From NCBI GenBank assembly GCA_964291505.2, contig OZ220216.1, positions 1,426,001 to 1,490,000 of the forward strand: a stretch of DNA of 64,000 nt, in the 5' to 3' direction. Under the pieces are notes generated by a model that worked only from the letters and a program-made list of their open reading frames with translations, was not told the DNA's origin and ran no database searches. How positions within the stretch are numbered: the first letter of the stretch is position 1; the number at the start of each line of letters is the position of its first letter. Shown here in pieces: positions 42,954-51,092 of this stretch. A program made the position numbers and the translations under genes. Source of the DNA: Kistimonas sp964291505. Lineage in GTDB: Bacteria > Pseudomonadota > Gammaproteobacteria > Pseudomonadales > Endozoicomonadaceae.

Positions 42954-43556
42954 ATGTTTGCCTACCCTGATGCTGCCATCCTGTTATTTGCCAAACCTCC
43001 GTTGCCGGGGCGGGTAAAAACCCGATTGATTCCTGCTGTTGGCGAAGAAGGCGCCTGTGATATCCATGCTTCCTTGTTGAACCGAGTGGGGGGGCAATTG
43101 GCGCAATGGCAGCTAGCGCCCTTACAGCTCTGGATGGGGATGGAAGGGGAATTTTCCTGCCTTTTTGATGCCTGGTTGCGCGTGTTGCAGTGTGATGGAG
43201 ACCTTGGTCAGCGAATGGCGCAGGCAGCTATAGAAAACCTGGAAGGTGAAATTCATAAAATTCTGTTTTTGGGCAGCGATTGCCCAGTGCTGACCAGAGA
43301 ATATCTTGAGTCTGCGCTGAAAGGACTGGATGCCGTTGATGTTGTGCTCGGACCCGCAGAGGATGGCGGTTATGTATTGTTGGCTATGCGGCGTTATATT
43401 CCTCAATTATTCAGCGGAATAGACTGGGGAACTGACAGAGTGCTGGAACAAACCCGCTGCCGTTTGCGCGAGGCGCAGGTTAGCTGGTTGGAGCTGGATA
43501 CGCTGTGGGATGTGGACCGTCCAGAGGATCTGGCACGTTATCAGGCGCTGCCATAA
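42954..43556 (+). CDS. DUF2064 nucleotidyltransferase-like protein (rSAM/selenodomain-associated transferase 1 type)
   Basis: 200 residues. The N-terminal signature ILLFAKPPLPGRVKTRLIP is typical of DUF2064, a GT-A/nucleotidyltransferase-like fold; LGSDCPVLTREYLESAL and GPAEDGGYVLLAMRR follow, with WDVDRPEDLARY at the C-terminus. It starts 24 bp after the glycosyltransferase-like gene, so the two form an operon, as in other bacteria. The biochemical role is not established in the family. Confidence 0.85.
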   Translation: MFAYPDAAILLFAKPPLPGRVKTRLIPAVGEEGACDIHASLLNRVGGQLAQWQLAPLQLWMGMEGEFSCLFDAWLRVLQCDGDLGQRMAQAAIENLEGEIHKILFLGSDCPVLTREYLESALKGLDAVDVVLGPAEDGGYVLLAMRRYIPQLFSGIDWGTDRVLEQTRCRLREAQVSWLELDTLWDVDRPEDLARYQALP

Positions 43557-43798
43557 TCTGGTGGCACAGTTACGTGTTGATCCCGTCTATCTAAGTGCGT
43601 TTTTGCCGTGCATTGTCAGTTTTTCGTAGCAAATATCCTTTGCCATTGATCGCGTTAAGGGTTGTTACGGGTGTCAATATCCCGACTGGCAGTTTTTTAT
43701 TTTGATGTATCGGGTGCCGCCAATGTTTATTGGCTATCCCGCAGGTATAATTAGGTAATCAGTCCAACAGAATGCGTAAACAATCTTTGGGAGAAATC

Positions 43799-44494
43799 AT
43801 GCGTGTTGCCTGTCTTCGGTGGACATCCGCCGTGATGCTGGTACTGGTTAGCCAGTTTGCCAGCGCCTATGAACCGGTGTCCTACGATGACCCGCTGGAG
43901 CCGATGAATCGTAAAATATTCCATTTTAATGAAAAAATGGATCAGTGGATTCTTGACCCGGCAGCCAGAGGGTATGACAAGGTCACCCCTGAGCCCGTTC
44001 AAAAGCTGGTGACTTCATTTTTCCAGAACCTGGGGGAAGTCCGTAATTTAGTGAACGCGGTACTTCAGCTCCGGGTGGGGGACGCGGCAGCAACCAGTGG
44101 CCGTTTCGTGATCAACTCAACCATCGGTATGATGGGGATGCTGGATGTTGCCACAGAGCTGGGCATTGAGCGTCGTTACCAGGATTTCGGTCTGACCCTG
44201 GCCCGTTGGCATGTTCCCTCTGGTCCCTATGTGGTTTTGCCGTTCTACGGCCCCAGAACTGCCCGCTCCACTGTAGGTTTTGTGCCTGACCTTGAGCTGA
44301 ACCCCACCAACAGCCTTGAATGGTGGAGTCCGGAATTCATGGCGGTTCATACGCTGGACATCCTTGATACCCGTAACCGCCTGCGGGGCGCAGAAGGCCT
44401 GATTGTCGGCGACAAGTACATCTTTATTCGGGATGCCTATCTGCAGAGCCGTCAGTTCATGATCACCGGCGAAGTGCCGGAAGACGACTTTTAA
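43799..44494 (+). CDS. mlaA: MlaA/VacJ outer-membrane phospholipid transport protein
   Basis: Removes surface-exposed phospholipids from the outer membrane as part of the Mla system. 231 residues from the ATG at 43799 with GGGAG upstream. The signal peptide ends SQFASA and is followed by YEPVSYDDPLEPMNRKIFHFN, the family signature. The core includes RNLVNAVLQLR, FVINSTIGMMGMLDVA and LPFYGPRTARSTVG. There is no lipobox cysteine, so unlike E. coli MlaA it should be cut by signal peptidase I. The mlaA-rssB-rssC-tal order matches Pseudomonas; the mlaBCDEF genes are not in this window. Confidence 0.95.
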   Translation: MRVACLRWTSAVMLVLVSQFASAYEPVSYDDPLEPMNRKIFHFNEKMDQWILDPAARGYDKVTPEPVQKLVTSFFQNLGEVRNLVNAVLQLRVGDAAATSGRFVINSTIGMMGMLDVATELGIERRYQDFGLTLARWHVPSGPYVVLPFYGPRTARSTVGFVPDLELNPTNSLEWWSPEFMAVHTLDILDTRNRLRGAEGLIVGDKYIFIRDAYLQSRQFMITGEVPEDDF

Positions 44495-44512
44495 TGAAGA
44501 TCGTCAGTGTAT

Positions 44513-44541
44513 AAAAATGGCCGGGTAACCGGCCTTTTTTA
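44513..44541 (+). terminator. Terminator after mlaA
   Basis: GGCCGG / CCGGCC stem with a GTAA loop, flanked by AAAAAT and six T. Confidence 0.88.
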
Positions 44542-44728
44542 TGGGTTTTGCGCTAGAGTATAATCCTGCTTGCAGGCGCGGGCCTGAGCAGGTAATTTCA
44601 TAGAATCCCTTAGCAATACTTCCTACTACCGGACGGTTAAAGCCAATGGGTCAGCGTTCAGCAATATCGGGGCAACGTCAGTTGCCAGCGAAAACCGGGT
44701 ATCTGTTTCGTTTTAATAAGGAAAAATC

Positions 44729-45913
44729 ATGACTGCAGGAAGCAGCCGACTCCTGGTGATTGATGATGACGCCATCGTGCGGGACAGTATTGTTGCCTAT
44801 CTCGAAGACAGCGGCTTCGAAATTCTGCAGGCCGATAACGGTGAGTCCGGCCTGTCTGTCTTCACCGAATGCCAACCCGATCTCGTGTTGTGTGATCTTC
44901 GTATGCCGCGCATGGATGGTCTTGCACTGCTGAGAAAAGTCCATGAAATTTCTCCAGAGACGCCGTTTATCGTTGTATCCGGTGCCGGGGTGATGGCGGA
45001 TGTTGTGGAAGCCCTGCGGTTGGGGGCCAGTGACTACATCATCAAGCCAATTGTCGATCTTGAGGTGCTGGAGTACGCGATCAAGCGTGCGCTCGAAAGT
45101 GCTGATCTGGCGGCCCAAAACCGTAAATACCGGGAAAGCCTGGAAGAGGCTATACAGTCCCTGAAAGAGAGTCTGGACGTATTGCGGGCGGATCAGAAAG
45201 CCGGTCGTCAGGTTCAGCTGAAGATGCTGCCGCCGACGCCGTTTACCTTCCAGGGCTATCAGCTGGACTACAAGATTTATCCCTCCCTCTACCTGAGTGG
45301 AGATTTTGTCGATTATTTCCCGGTCAATGACCACAGTTTTGGCTTCTATCTGGCGGATGTTTCCGGCCATGGGGCTTCGTCTGCTTTTGTCACGGTATTG
45401 CTGAAAAATATGTTCCTGACATTGTTGCAGGAATACCGATCCAAATCCCGGCCGGGGGTGGTCAAGCCCTCCTATGTCTTGAAATACCTGAACCAGGGGC
45501 TGCTGGCAACGGGGCTTGGCAAGCACGTCACGGTATTTGGCGGTATTGTCGATACCCGGGTGCATACGCTGACGTATGCGTTTGGCGGCCATTATCCATT
45601 TCCGATACTGTCTAGTCGTGATAAAACGGTACTTATTGAACGTAATGGTTTGCCAGTCGGCCTCTTTGAAGACGCCAGTTTCGAAGATGTGACCATTGAC
45701 TTACCCCGGGACTTCTCTTTAACTGTGTTCTCCGACGGTATTCTGGAAGTGCTTCCCCAAAAGACACTGAAGGAAAAAGAAGATTATCTGTTATCGGTGA
45801 TTAGTGAGGGTGCTACGACGGCAGAGGCATTGATGAGCCGGCTCAATCTGGAAGACATCCATGAGACACCGGATGATATCGCCCTGCTGGTACTGGCTAA
45901 TACAACAGAATGA
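44729..45913 (+). CDS. rssB: RssB-type response regulator with PP2C/SpoIIE phosphatase domain
   Basis: 394 residues. The N-terminal receiver domain has the acidic pocket IDDDA and phosphoacceptor D56 in CDLRMPRMDG. A coiled-coil linker (about 130-165) joins it to a PP2C-type serine phosphatase with intact metal-site motifs SGDFVDYFP, LADVSGHG, FSDGILE and PDDIALLV. The gene overlaps the STAS gene by 4 bp. In Pseudomonas this pair (RssB/RssC) sits between mlaA and tal, as here, and takes part in control of RpoS. The direct target here is inferred to be the downstream STAS protein. Confidence 0.9.
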   Translation: MTAGSSRLLVIDDDAIVRDSIVAYLEDSGFEILQADNGESGLSVFTECQPDLVLCDLRMPRMDGLALLRKVHEISPETPFIVVSGAGVMADVVEALRLGASDYIIKPIVDLEVLEYAIKRALESADLAAQNRKYRESLEEAIQSLKESLDVLRADQKAGRQVQLKMLPPTPFTFQGYQLDYKIYPSLYLSGDFVDYFPVNDHSFGFYLADVSGHGASSAFVTVLLKNMFLTLLQEYRSKSRPGVVKPSYVLKYLNQGLLATGLGKHVTVFGGIVDTRVHTLTYAFGGHYPFPILSSRDKTVLIERNGLPVGLFEDASFEDVTIDLPRDFSLTVFSDGILEVLPQKTLKEKEDYLLSVISEGATTAEALMSRLNLEDIHETPDDIALLVLANTTE

Positions 45914-46398
45914 GTGCAGGAAAGATTCAGTTTGCCGAGAATGCCGGCACCTATGTCCTGAAGTTTGTGGGTGATGTGCGGATGACGCTCTGCACTACCC
46001 TCGACAAGGCGCTGGAGCATGTCTTGGCCCAGAAGGGCTTCAAGTCCATTCTGGTGGACCTGACAGAAACGGAAGGCATTGACAGCACGTCGCTTGGGCT
46101 GCTCGCCAAGTTATCCATCCAGGCCCGGAAGCGGTTTGGCATGATTCCTACGATTATCTCCTCGAACGAGGATATCAATCGCATCCTGTTGAGTATGGGA
46201 TTCGACAAGGTCTTTGTGATTGTCAAGGAAGGGCAGGATGGCGCCCAGCTGCTGCGGGATCTGCCCAGTGTCGAATGCAGTGAGCAGGCTGCGAGAGAAA
46301 AAGTGCTGGCGGCACACCGGGAGCTGATGAACCTGAACGAAGAAAACCGCGTGGTGTTCCACGATCTCGTACGTTCATTAGAGAATGACACCCGGTAA
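45910..46398 (+). CDS. rssC: STAS-domain anti-sigma factor antagonist (RssC)
   Basis: 162 residues. Residues 1-105 form a STAS domain; the phosphorylatable serine is likely S59 in GIDSTSLGLLAKL. The C-terminal extension (about 110-162) is helical and not typical of SpoIIAA-like proteins. The start overlaps rssB (ATGA), so the two are made together, and RssB is the expected phosphatase of S59. No cognate kinase/anti-sigma factor is encoded next to it. A long terminator follows. Confidence 0.9.
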   Translation: MSAGKIQFAENAGTYVLKFVGDVRMTLCTTLDKALEHVLAQKGFKSILVDLTETEGIDSTSLGLLAKLSIQARKRFGMIPTIISSNEDINRILLSMGFDKVFVIVKEGQDGAQLLRDLPSVECSEQAAREKVLAAHRELMNLNEENRVVFHDLVRSLENDTR

Positions 46399-46414
46399 GT
46401 GCTAGCCCCTCACC

Positions 46415-46454
46415 GATAACAGAAAGCCCGCATAATGGCGGGCTTTCTGTTATC
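46415..46454. terminator. Bidirectional terminator between rssC and tal
   Basis: Perfect 17-bp stem, from GATAACAGAAAGCCCGC to its complement, with a 6-nt ATAATG loop. It lies between convergent genes. It has no long T-run, but the AGAAAG/CTTTCT bases near the foot of the stem give short ones on both strands. Confidence 0.8.
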
Positions 46455-46464
46455 CGCACATTTA

Positions 46465-47421
46465 TCAGGCCATGTCTTTCAGGGTTTCTTCAAGCGTGAC
46501 TTGATCCTTGGCAAAGTTGCGGATGCCTTCTGCCAGCTTTTCGGTCGCCATGGCATCCTGGTTCATTGCCCAGCGGAATTCAGCCTCTGATAGGCTGATT
46601 TTTTCCTCCTGACAGGTCGGCTGATCGGCATCCAGTTTGATCGCGAGCGATGCTTCGCTGGCACTTAATGCTTCCAGTAGCGCCGGGCTGATGGTAAGAC
46701 GATCACAGCCAGCCAGTTCCCGAATCTCATCAACGTTACGGAAGCTTGCTCCCATCACCACAGTTTTGTAACCGTGTGTCTTGTAATAATTGAAAATACG
46801 GGTCACCGACTGCACGCCTGGATCTTCATGGGGCAGGTAGCTGTCACGTCCGCTCTGTTGTTTGTGCCAATCCAAAATTCTGCCAACAAAGGGAGAGATC
46901 AGGAACACACCGGCTTCGGCACAGGCAACGGCCTGGGCAAAGCTAAACAGCAGGGTCAGGTTGGTCTGGATGCCTTCTTTTTCCAGATGCTCGGCAGCAC
47001 GAATGCCTTCCCAGGTTGACGCGATTTTGATCAGTACCCGCTCGGACGGCACACCGACCAACTGGTAAAGCTCAATCAGGCGATGGGCGCGCTCAATGGT
47101 TGCGGCGGTATTGAACGACAGGCGGGCATCGACTTCCGTGGAAATGCGACCAGGGATAATGCTGACAATTTCACTGCCGATCAGCACGGCTAGTTTGTCA
47201 GTGGTAAATGCCATTTTCTCTTCAGCGGTGCGACCGTGCTCCTGTCCCCAGCGAATCGCCTCTTTGACGAGAGACTGGTACTGAGGCATGGTGGCGGCCT
47301 TCAGCAGCAGGGTCGGGTTGGTGGTGGCATCTTGTGGTTTGAACTTACGGATGGCTTCAATATCACCGGTGTCCGCCACCACGGTGGTCATGGCACGTAA
47401 TTGGTCGAGTTCTGTAGGCAT
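46465..47421 (-). CDS. tal: Transaldolase
   Basis: Transfers dihydroxyacetone units in the non-oxidative pentose phosphate pathway. 318 residues, the class typical of E. coli TalB. The Schiff-base lysine is K132 in LIKIASTWEGI. Other family motifs are DATTNPTLL near the N-terminus and TNLTLLFSFAQA. It is convergent with rssC, as in Pseudomonas. No EF-hand extension is present. Confidence 0.97.
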   Translation of the reverse strand: MPTELDQLRAMTTVVADTGDIEAIRKFKPQDATTNPTLLLKAATMPQYQSLVKEAIRWGQEHGRTAEEKMAFTTDKLAVLIGSEIVSIIPGRISTEVDARLSFNTAATIERAHRLIELYQLVGVPSERVLIKIASTWEGIRAAEHLEKEGIQTNLTLLFSFAQAVACAEAGVFLISPFVGRILDWHKQQSGRDSYLPHEDPGVQSVTRIFNYYKTHGYKTVVMGASFRNVDEIRELAGCDRLTISPALLEALSASEASLAIKLDADQPTCQEEKISLSEAEFRWAMNQDAMATEKLAEGIRNFAKDQVTLEETLKDMA

Positions 47422-47623
47422 GCTGATCGGCAGTTATCTTGTCAAAACGCGCAGTCTACCATTGCATTGTGGGAGCCGGGTAACGGAATATGCTTATCTC
47501 GGGAAGGGATTTTGTTATTTTGAACGTCCTGATTAGTTGTGCTGTCGCCTCTCAGTTGTATAGGTTCCAGCGGCAGTAGACGATATAATCAACGGTTTTT
47601 TAGCTGTAATCTCAAATCGCCGG

Positions 47624-48676
47624 ATGACTGTGAAAGCGCATAACGAACCTTCCCGACTATTTTCTGTAGCACCAATGCTCGATTGGACTGACCGTCACTG
47701 TCGCTATTTTCTCAGGCAGATTTCCCAGTCAGCTTTGCTGTACACCGAGATGGTGACAACCGGCGCACTGATTCACGGCGATCGAAACCGCTTTCTCGAT
47801 TTTCATCTGGAGGAGCAACCTGTTGCCCTGCAGTTGGGAGGCAATGACCCTGCCGTGCTGGCGCAGTGTGCGCAATATGCAGAAGAATGGGGTTATAACG
47901 AAGTTAACTTGAATATCGGTTGCCCCAGTGATCGTGTGCAGAATGGCCGGATCGGTGCTTGCCTGATGGCGGAGCCTGAAACCGTTGCAGCTTGTGTGCA
48001 GGCGATGCGCGACAAGGTAGATATTCCGGTGACAGTGAAACACCGTATTGGTATCAATGGCTGGGATTCCTGGGAAGCGCTGGTGGATTTCGTCGGACAG
48101 GTGGCTGAAGCGGGTTGTAAAACCTTCATTGTCCATGCCCGTATTGCGATCCTTGAGGGGTTGAGTCCGAAAGAAAACCGCGATATTCCACCGCTGCGAT
48201 ATGACGTTGTCTATCGCCTCAAGGAAACTTTTCCAGATCTGGAAATTATTCTTAATGGCGGTGTTAAAACCATCGCTGAAACCCAGGCGCATTTACAGCA
48301 TGTGGATGGTGTGATGGTGGGGCGGGAAGCGTACCAGAATCCCTGGTTGTTAGCCGACGTTGATAATATTATCTACGGACAAGAAAACAACGAATCTGAT
48401 AGCTTTCTGACTCGTCATGCTGTGATGGAAGCCATGTTGCCTTATATTGAGCAGTGCCTGGCTAATGGTAGTCATCTCAACCATATCACGCGTCATGTCT
48501 TGGGGCTGTTTAATGGTCAGCCGGGTGCTCGTCGGTTCCGACGACACCTTAGTGAGAATGGACATCGAGCGGGTGCGGGCATCGACGTGATTCGTGACGC
48601 ATTGGCACTGGTGCCCGATATCCTGCCGTCAGCACAGATTCAGGACGAAACCCCATCAGCATGCTTGAGAAACTGA
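47624..48676 (+). CDS. dusA: tRNA-dihydrouridine(20/20a) synthase DusA
   Basis: FMN enzyme reducing U20 and U20a of tRNA. 350 residues. Motifs are FSVAPMLDWTDRHCRYFLR at the N-terminus, the catalytic C100 in NLNIGCPSDRVQNG and the DusA-type HARIAILEGLSPKENR. It is divergent from tal, with 202 bp between. Its stop overlaps the next gene by 16 bp, so they are translationally coupled. Confidence 0.96.
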   Translation: MTVKAHNEPSRLFSVAPMLDWTDRHCRYFLRQISQSALLYTEMVTTGALIHGDRNRFLDFHLEEQPVALQLGGNDPAVLAQCAQYAEEWGYNEVNLNIGCPSDRVQNGRIGACLMAEPETVAACVQAMRDKVDIPVTVKHRIGINGWDSWEALVDFVGQVAEAGCKTFIVHARIAILEGLSPKENRDIPPLRYDVVYRLKETFPDLEIILNGGVKTIAETQAHLQHVDGVMVGREAYQNPWLLADVDNIIYGQENNESDSFLTRHAVMEAMLPYIEQCLANGSHLNHITRHVLGLFNGQPGARRFRRHLSENGHRAGAGIDVIRDALALVPDILPSAQIQDETPSACLRN

Positions 48677-49017
48677 GTCATCTCGCGATCCGACTGACAC
48701 CGTGGAGACCACTGTTATTCCTGGTGCTTTTCGGATCGTTATTGGCTGTTTGCATTGCGTTGTTTCAGTCAGTTTTACTGGAATCCAGCCCGATGTTTAT
48801 GTTCGGGCTGGTGGGTATTTTGTGGTCGCTGACCGGCTTCATGTTAATCGCCAGTTTCCAACAAATGCCTGAGAAACCGGAGAGCTGTCCCCGTTTTTTT
48901 CGACGGCAGCTACTGAGAATCAAGCGCTTTGGTTATGGGGTGTTGGCATTGTTTTTCTTGCTGACGACACTGGGCGTTCTAGTAACAACCTTTCGTTTGA
49001 TCAGACTCTATCTCTGA
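48661..49017 (+). CDS. Small integral membrane protein, unknown
   Basis: 118 residues with three hydrophobic segments (about 17-37, 45-65 and 92-113) separated by a polar loop (QMPEKPESCPRFFRRQLLRIKR). No known motif. The ATG lies inside the 3' end of dusA, which is a strong sign of a real, coupled gene. Function cannot be inferred. A terminator follows. Confidence 0.75.
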   Translation: MLEKLSHLAIRLTPWRPLLFLVLFGSLLAVCIALFQSVLLESSPMFMFGLVGILWSLTGFMLIASFQQMPEKPESCPRFFRRQLLRIKRFGYGVLALFFLLTTLGVLVTTFRLIRLYL

Positions 49018-49048
49018 AACGTCGTGAATGAATTTGTTACGAGTTCTC

Positions 49049-49085
49049 AAAGGCCATCTTGCTGTAGGGCAAGATGGCCTTTTTA
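49049..49085. terminator. Terminator between dusA operon and recD
   Basis: Stem AAAGGCCATCTTGC / GCAAGATGGCCTTT with a TGTAGG loop and five T, placed between convergent units. Confidence 0.88.
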
Positions 49086-49092
49086 CTGATTA

Positions 49093-51092
49093 TTAGAGCG
49101 TGGCCAGACGTGCAGCCAGTCCTGAATCCCGAACCGTTGCACGGCAGATGGCCTGTTCCAGTATTGGCTGGCAGGCGAAGAGGTCCAGTTGTTTCTTGGC
49201 CCGGGTAATACCGGTATAAACCAGTTCCCGGGTTAATACCGGTCCCGCCTGATCTGGAAGCACCATGACAGTATGATCAAATTCCGACCCCTGGCTTTTG
49301 TGTATGGTCATGGCAAATACCGTTTCGTGCTCAGGCAGCCGACTGGGCAGGAAGGTTCGGATGGAACGATCCGGCATTTCAAAGGCAACCCGTAAGCGTC
49401 CGACGTCGTCAGGCAGGGTGATACCAATATCGCCGTTGTACAGGCCGAGGCTGTGGTCATTGCGTGTAATCAAGACCGGACGACCGGCATACCATGGCGC
49501 ATCCGTTCTGATCAGTCCTGCAGAGGCCAGTGTTTGACTGATCGCCAGAGTTCAAACCTGTAACACCATAACGACCCTCACGCACGGCACATAACACTCT
49601 GAACCGGTTAAAAGCAGCAATAATGGTTTCAGGTGGACCTTGTTGCACGATTTCGTTCAAGTACGCGCGATAGCCTTCAAGCGCGAGCGTCATCAGGTAA
49701 GGGATAGTCTTTTTTACCCTTAGTATGCAGTGTGATATCAGAGTAGCTGCTGTCCGTTAACGCACTAACCTGTAAAGGATTGCCACTGTTAACGGCACTG
49801 GCCAATTGCCCGATACCTGAGTGTGCATCGAATCGGTAGCTTTTACGCAGTAAACACAGGCTGTCACGTAAACTCGAACCATTGGCCTGCTGAAACGGCG
49901 AAAGATCAAAGCTGGTTAGCTGTTGTAACTGCTCACATTGATCGGGACTGTAACCTTCACTCGCAAAATTACAGATATCGCCAAGCACACTGCCTGCCTC
50001 AACGGACGACAATTGATCTCTGTCTCCCAGCAAAATCAGGCGGGCATGATCAGGCAAAGCTTCCAGTAGGCGCGCCATCAGGGGCAGATCGACCATGGAC
50101 GCTTCATCGACCACCAGAATATCAAGGTGCAACCGGTTTTGGCGGTTATGTTTGAAACCGGGTTGGTTGGGAATTACCCCGAGTAGCCGGTGGAGTGTAC
50201 TCGCCATGGTCGGGATGCTGTTTTGAACCGCTTCACTGCAATTGAGCTGGCTGCGGGCATTACCGATGGATTCTGTCAGACGAGCCGCTGCCTTACCTGT
50301 CGGGGCAACCAGTCGTATATCCGGCACTTTTCCCTGGGCGATACCCTGTTCAACCAGCAGGGCGAGCAGACGGGTAACCGTTGTCGTTTTCCCAGTCCCT
50401 GGGCCGCCACTGATGACTGTAAACCGTCGCATGGCCGCAACCGCTGCAGCGACCTTCTGCCAGTTGAGACAGGTTGATTCAGGAATTAACTGATCCAGAA
50501 TCTGCCACTGATCGGCCTGAATGGCAGCAGCCACGGCCTCCCAGTCAATCTGTTCCGGCTTTTCGATATCCAGCCATTTGACGAGCTGTAGGCGGATATC
50601 GTCGGCAGCAAGGGAGGTGAGTTGCTTTCGGATAAATGGATAATTTCGGGTAAATAGCCTTGAGAGCGTTTCATGCATACCCGATAGGTTAACCGGTGTG
50701 TTTTGGCTGTTGGCCAGCCAGTCACTGACGGCTTTCTCATACAGCCAGTAGCGTCGAAGATAAAGGCGGTTATCCTGCAGCACCAGTGGTGACGCTGAGC
50801 TGCCGTCGGTAATCAGCGGAATGGCTTTCAGCGTGTCTAACCAGGCATCTGGTGCAACACCCGATTTTTCGATCAATTGACGGCTTTCAGCGTCTTTGCA
50901 CCCAAACAGGTGAGTGATATCTAGGCTATCCAGCTTGAGGCAGACATTGCCATGGCCCAGCTGATGGCTGACCAGTGCGCCAACCAGTGTCAGGAGATCA
51001 TGGTCGTATAATGATTTGAGAAACCGGGCAAACTGGTAATCCAGAGCCCGAATATGTCCCGTGTCGACCAGTCCCGATAATGCTTTCAGCAT
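49093..51092 (-). pseudogene. recD: Exonuclease V subunit RecD, two +1 frameshifts
   Basis: RecD is the fast 5'-3' helicase of RecBCD and makes nuclease control Chi-dependent. Frame 1 (51092 to 49677) holds the N-terminus, Walker A ISGGPGTGKT (229-237) and the DEAS box. It then runs into a stop after KKDYPLPDDARA. The conserved continuation TLALEGYRAYLNEIV...FNRFRVLCAVREG lies in the next frame (to about 49555), and the C-terminus LITRNDHSLGLYNGDIG, VFAMTIHKSQGSEFDH and LVYTGITRA lies in a third. The first slip is at or near an A6 run on the coding strand (49710-49715), the second near 49544-49558. Correcting both gives about 665 residues. As sequenced, motifs needed for helicase action are lost. 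The start overlaps recB by 7 bp. Confidence 0.88.

Noticed and set aside
44678..45592. Long minus-strand frame opposite rssB
   Set aside because: 304 codons but its sequence mirrors the RssB receiver and phosphatase domains on the other strand, and it lacks a ribosome site or known domain.
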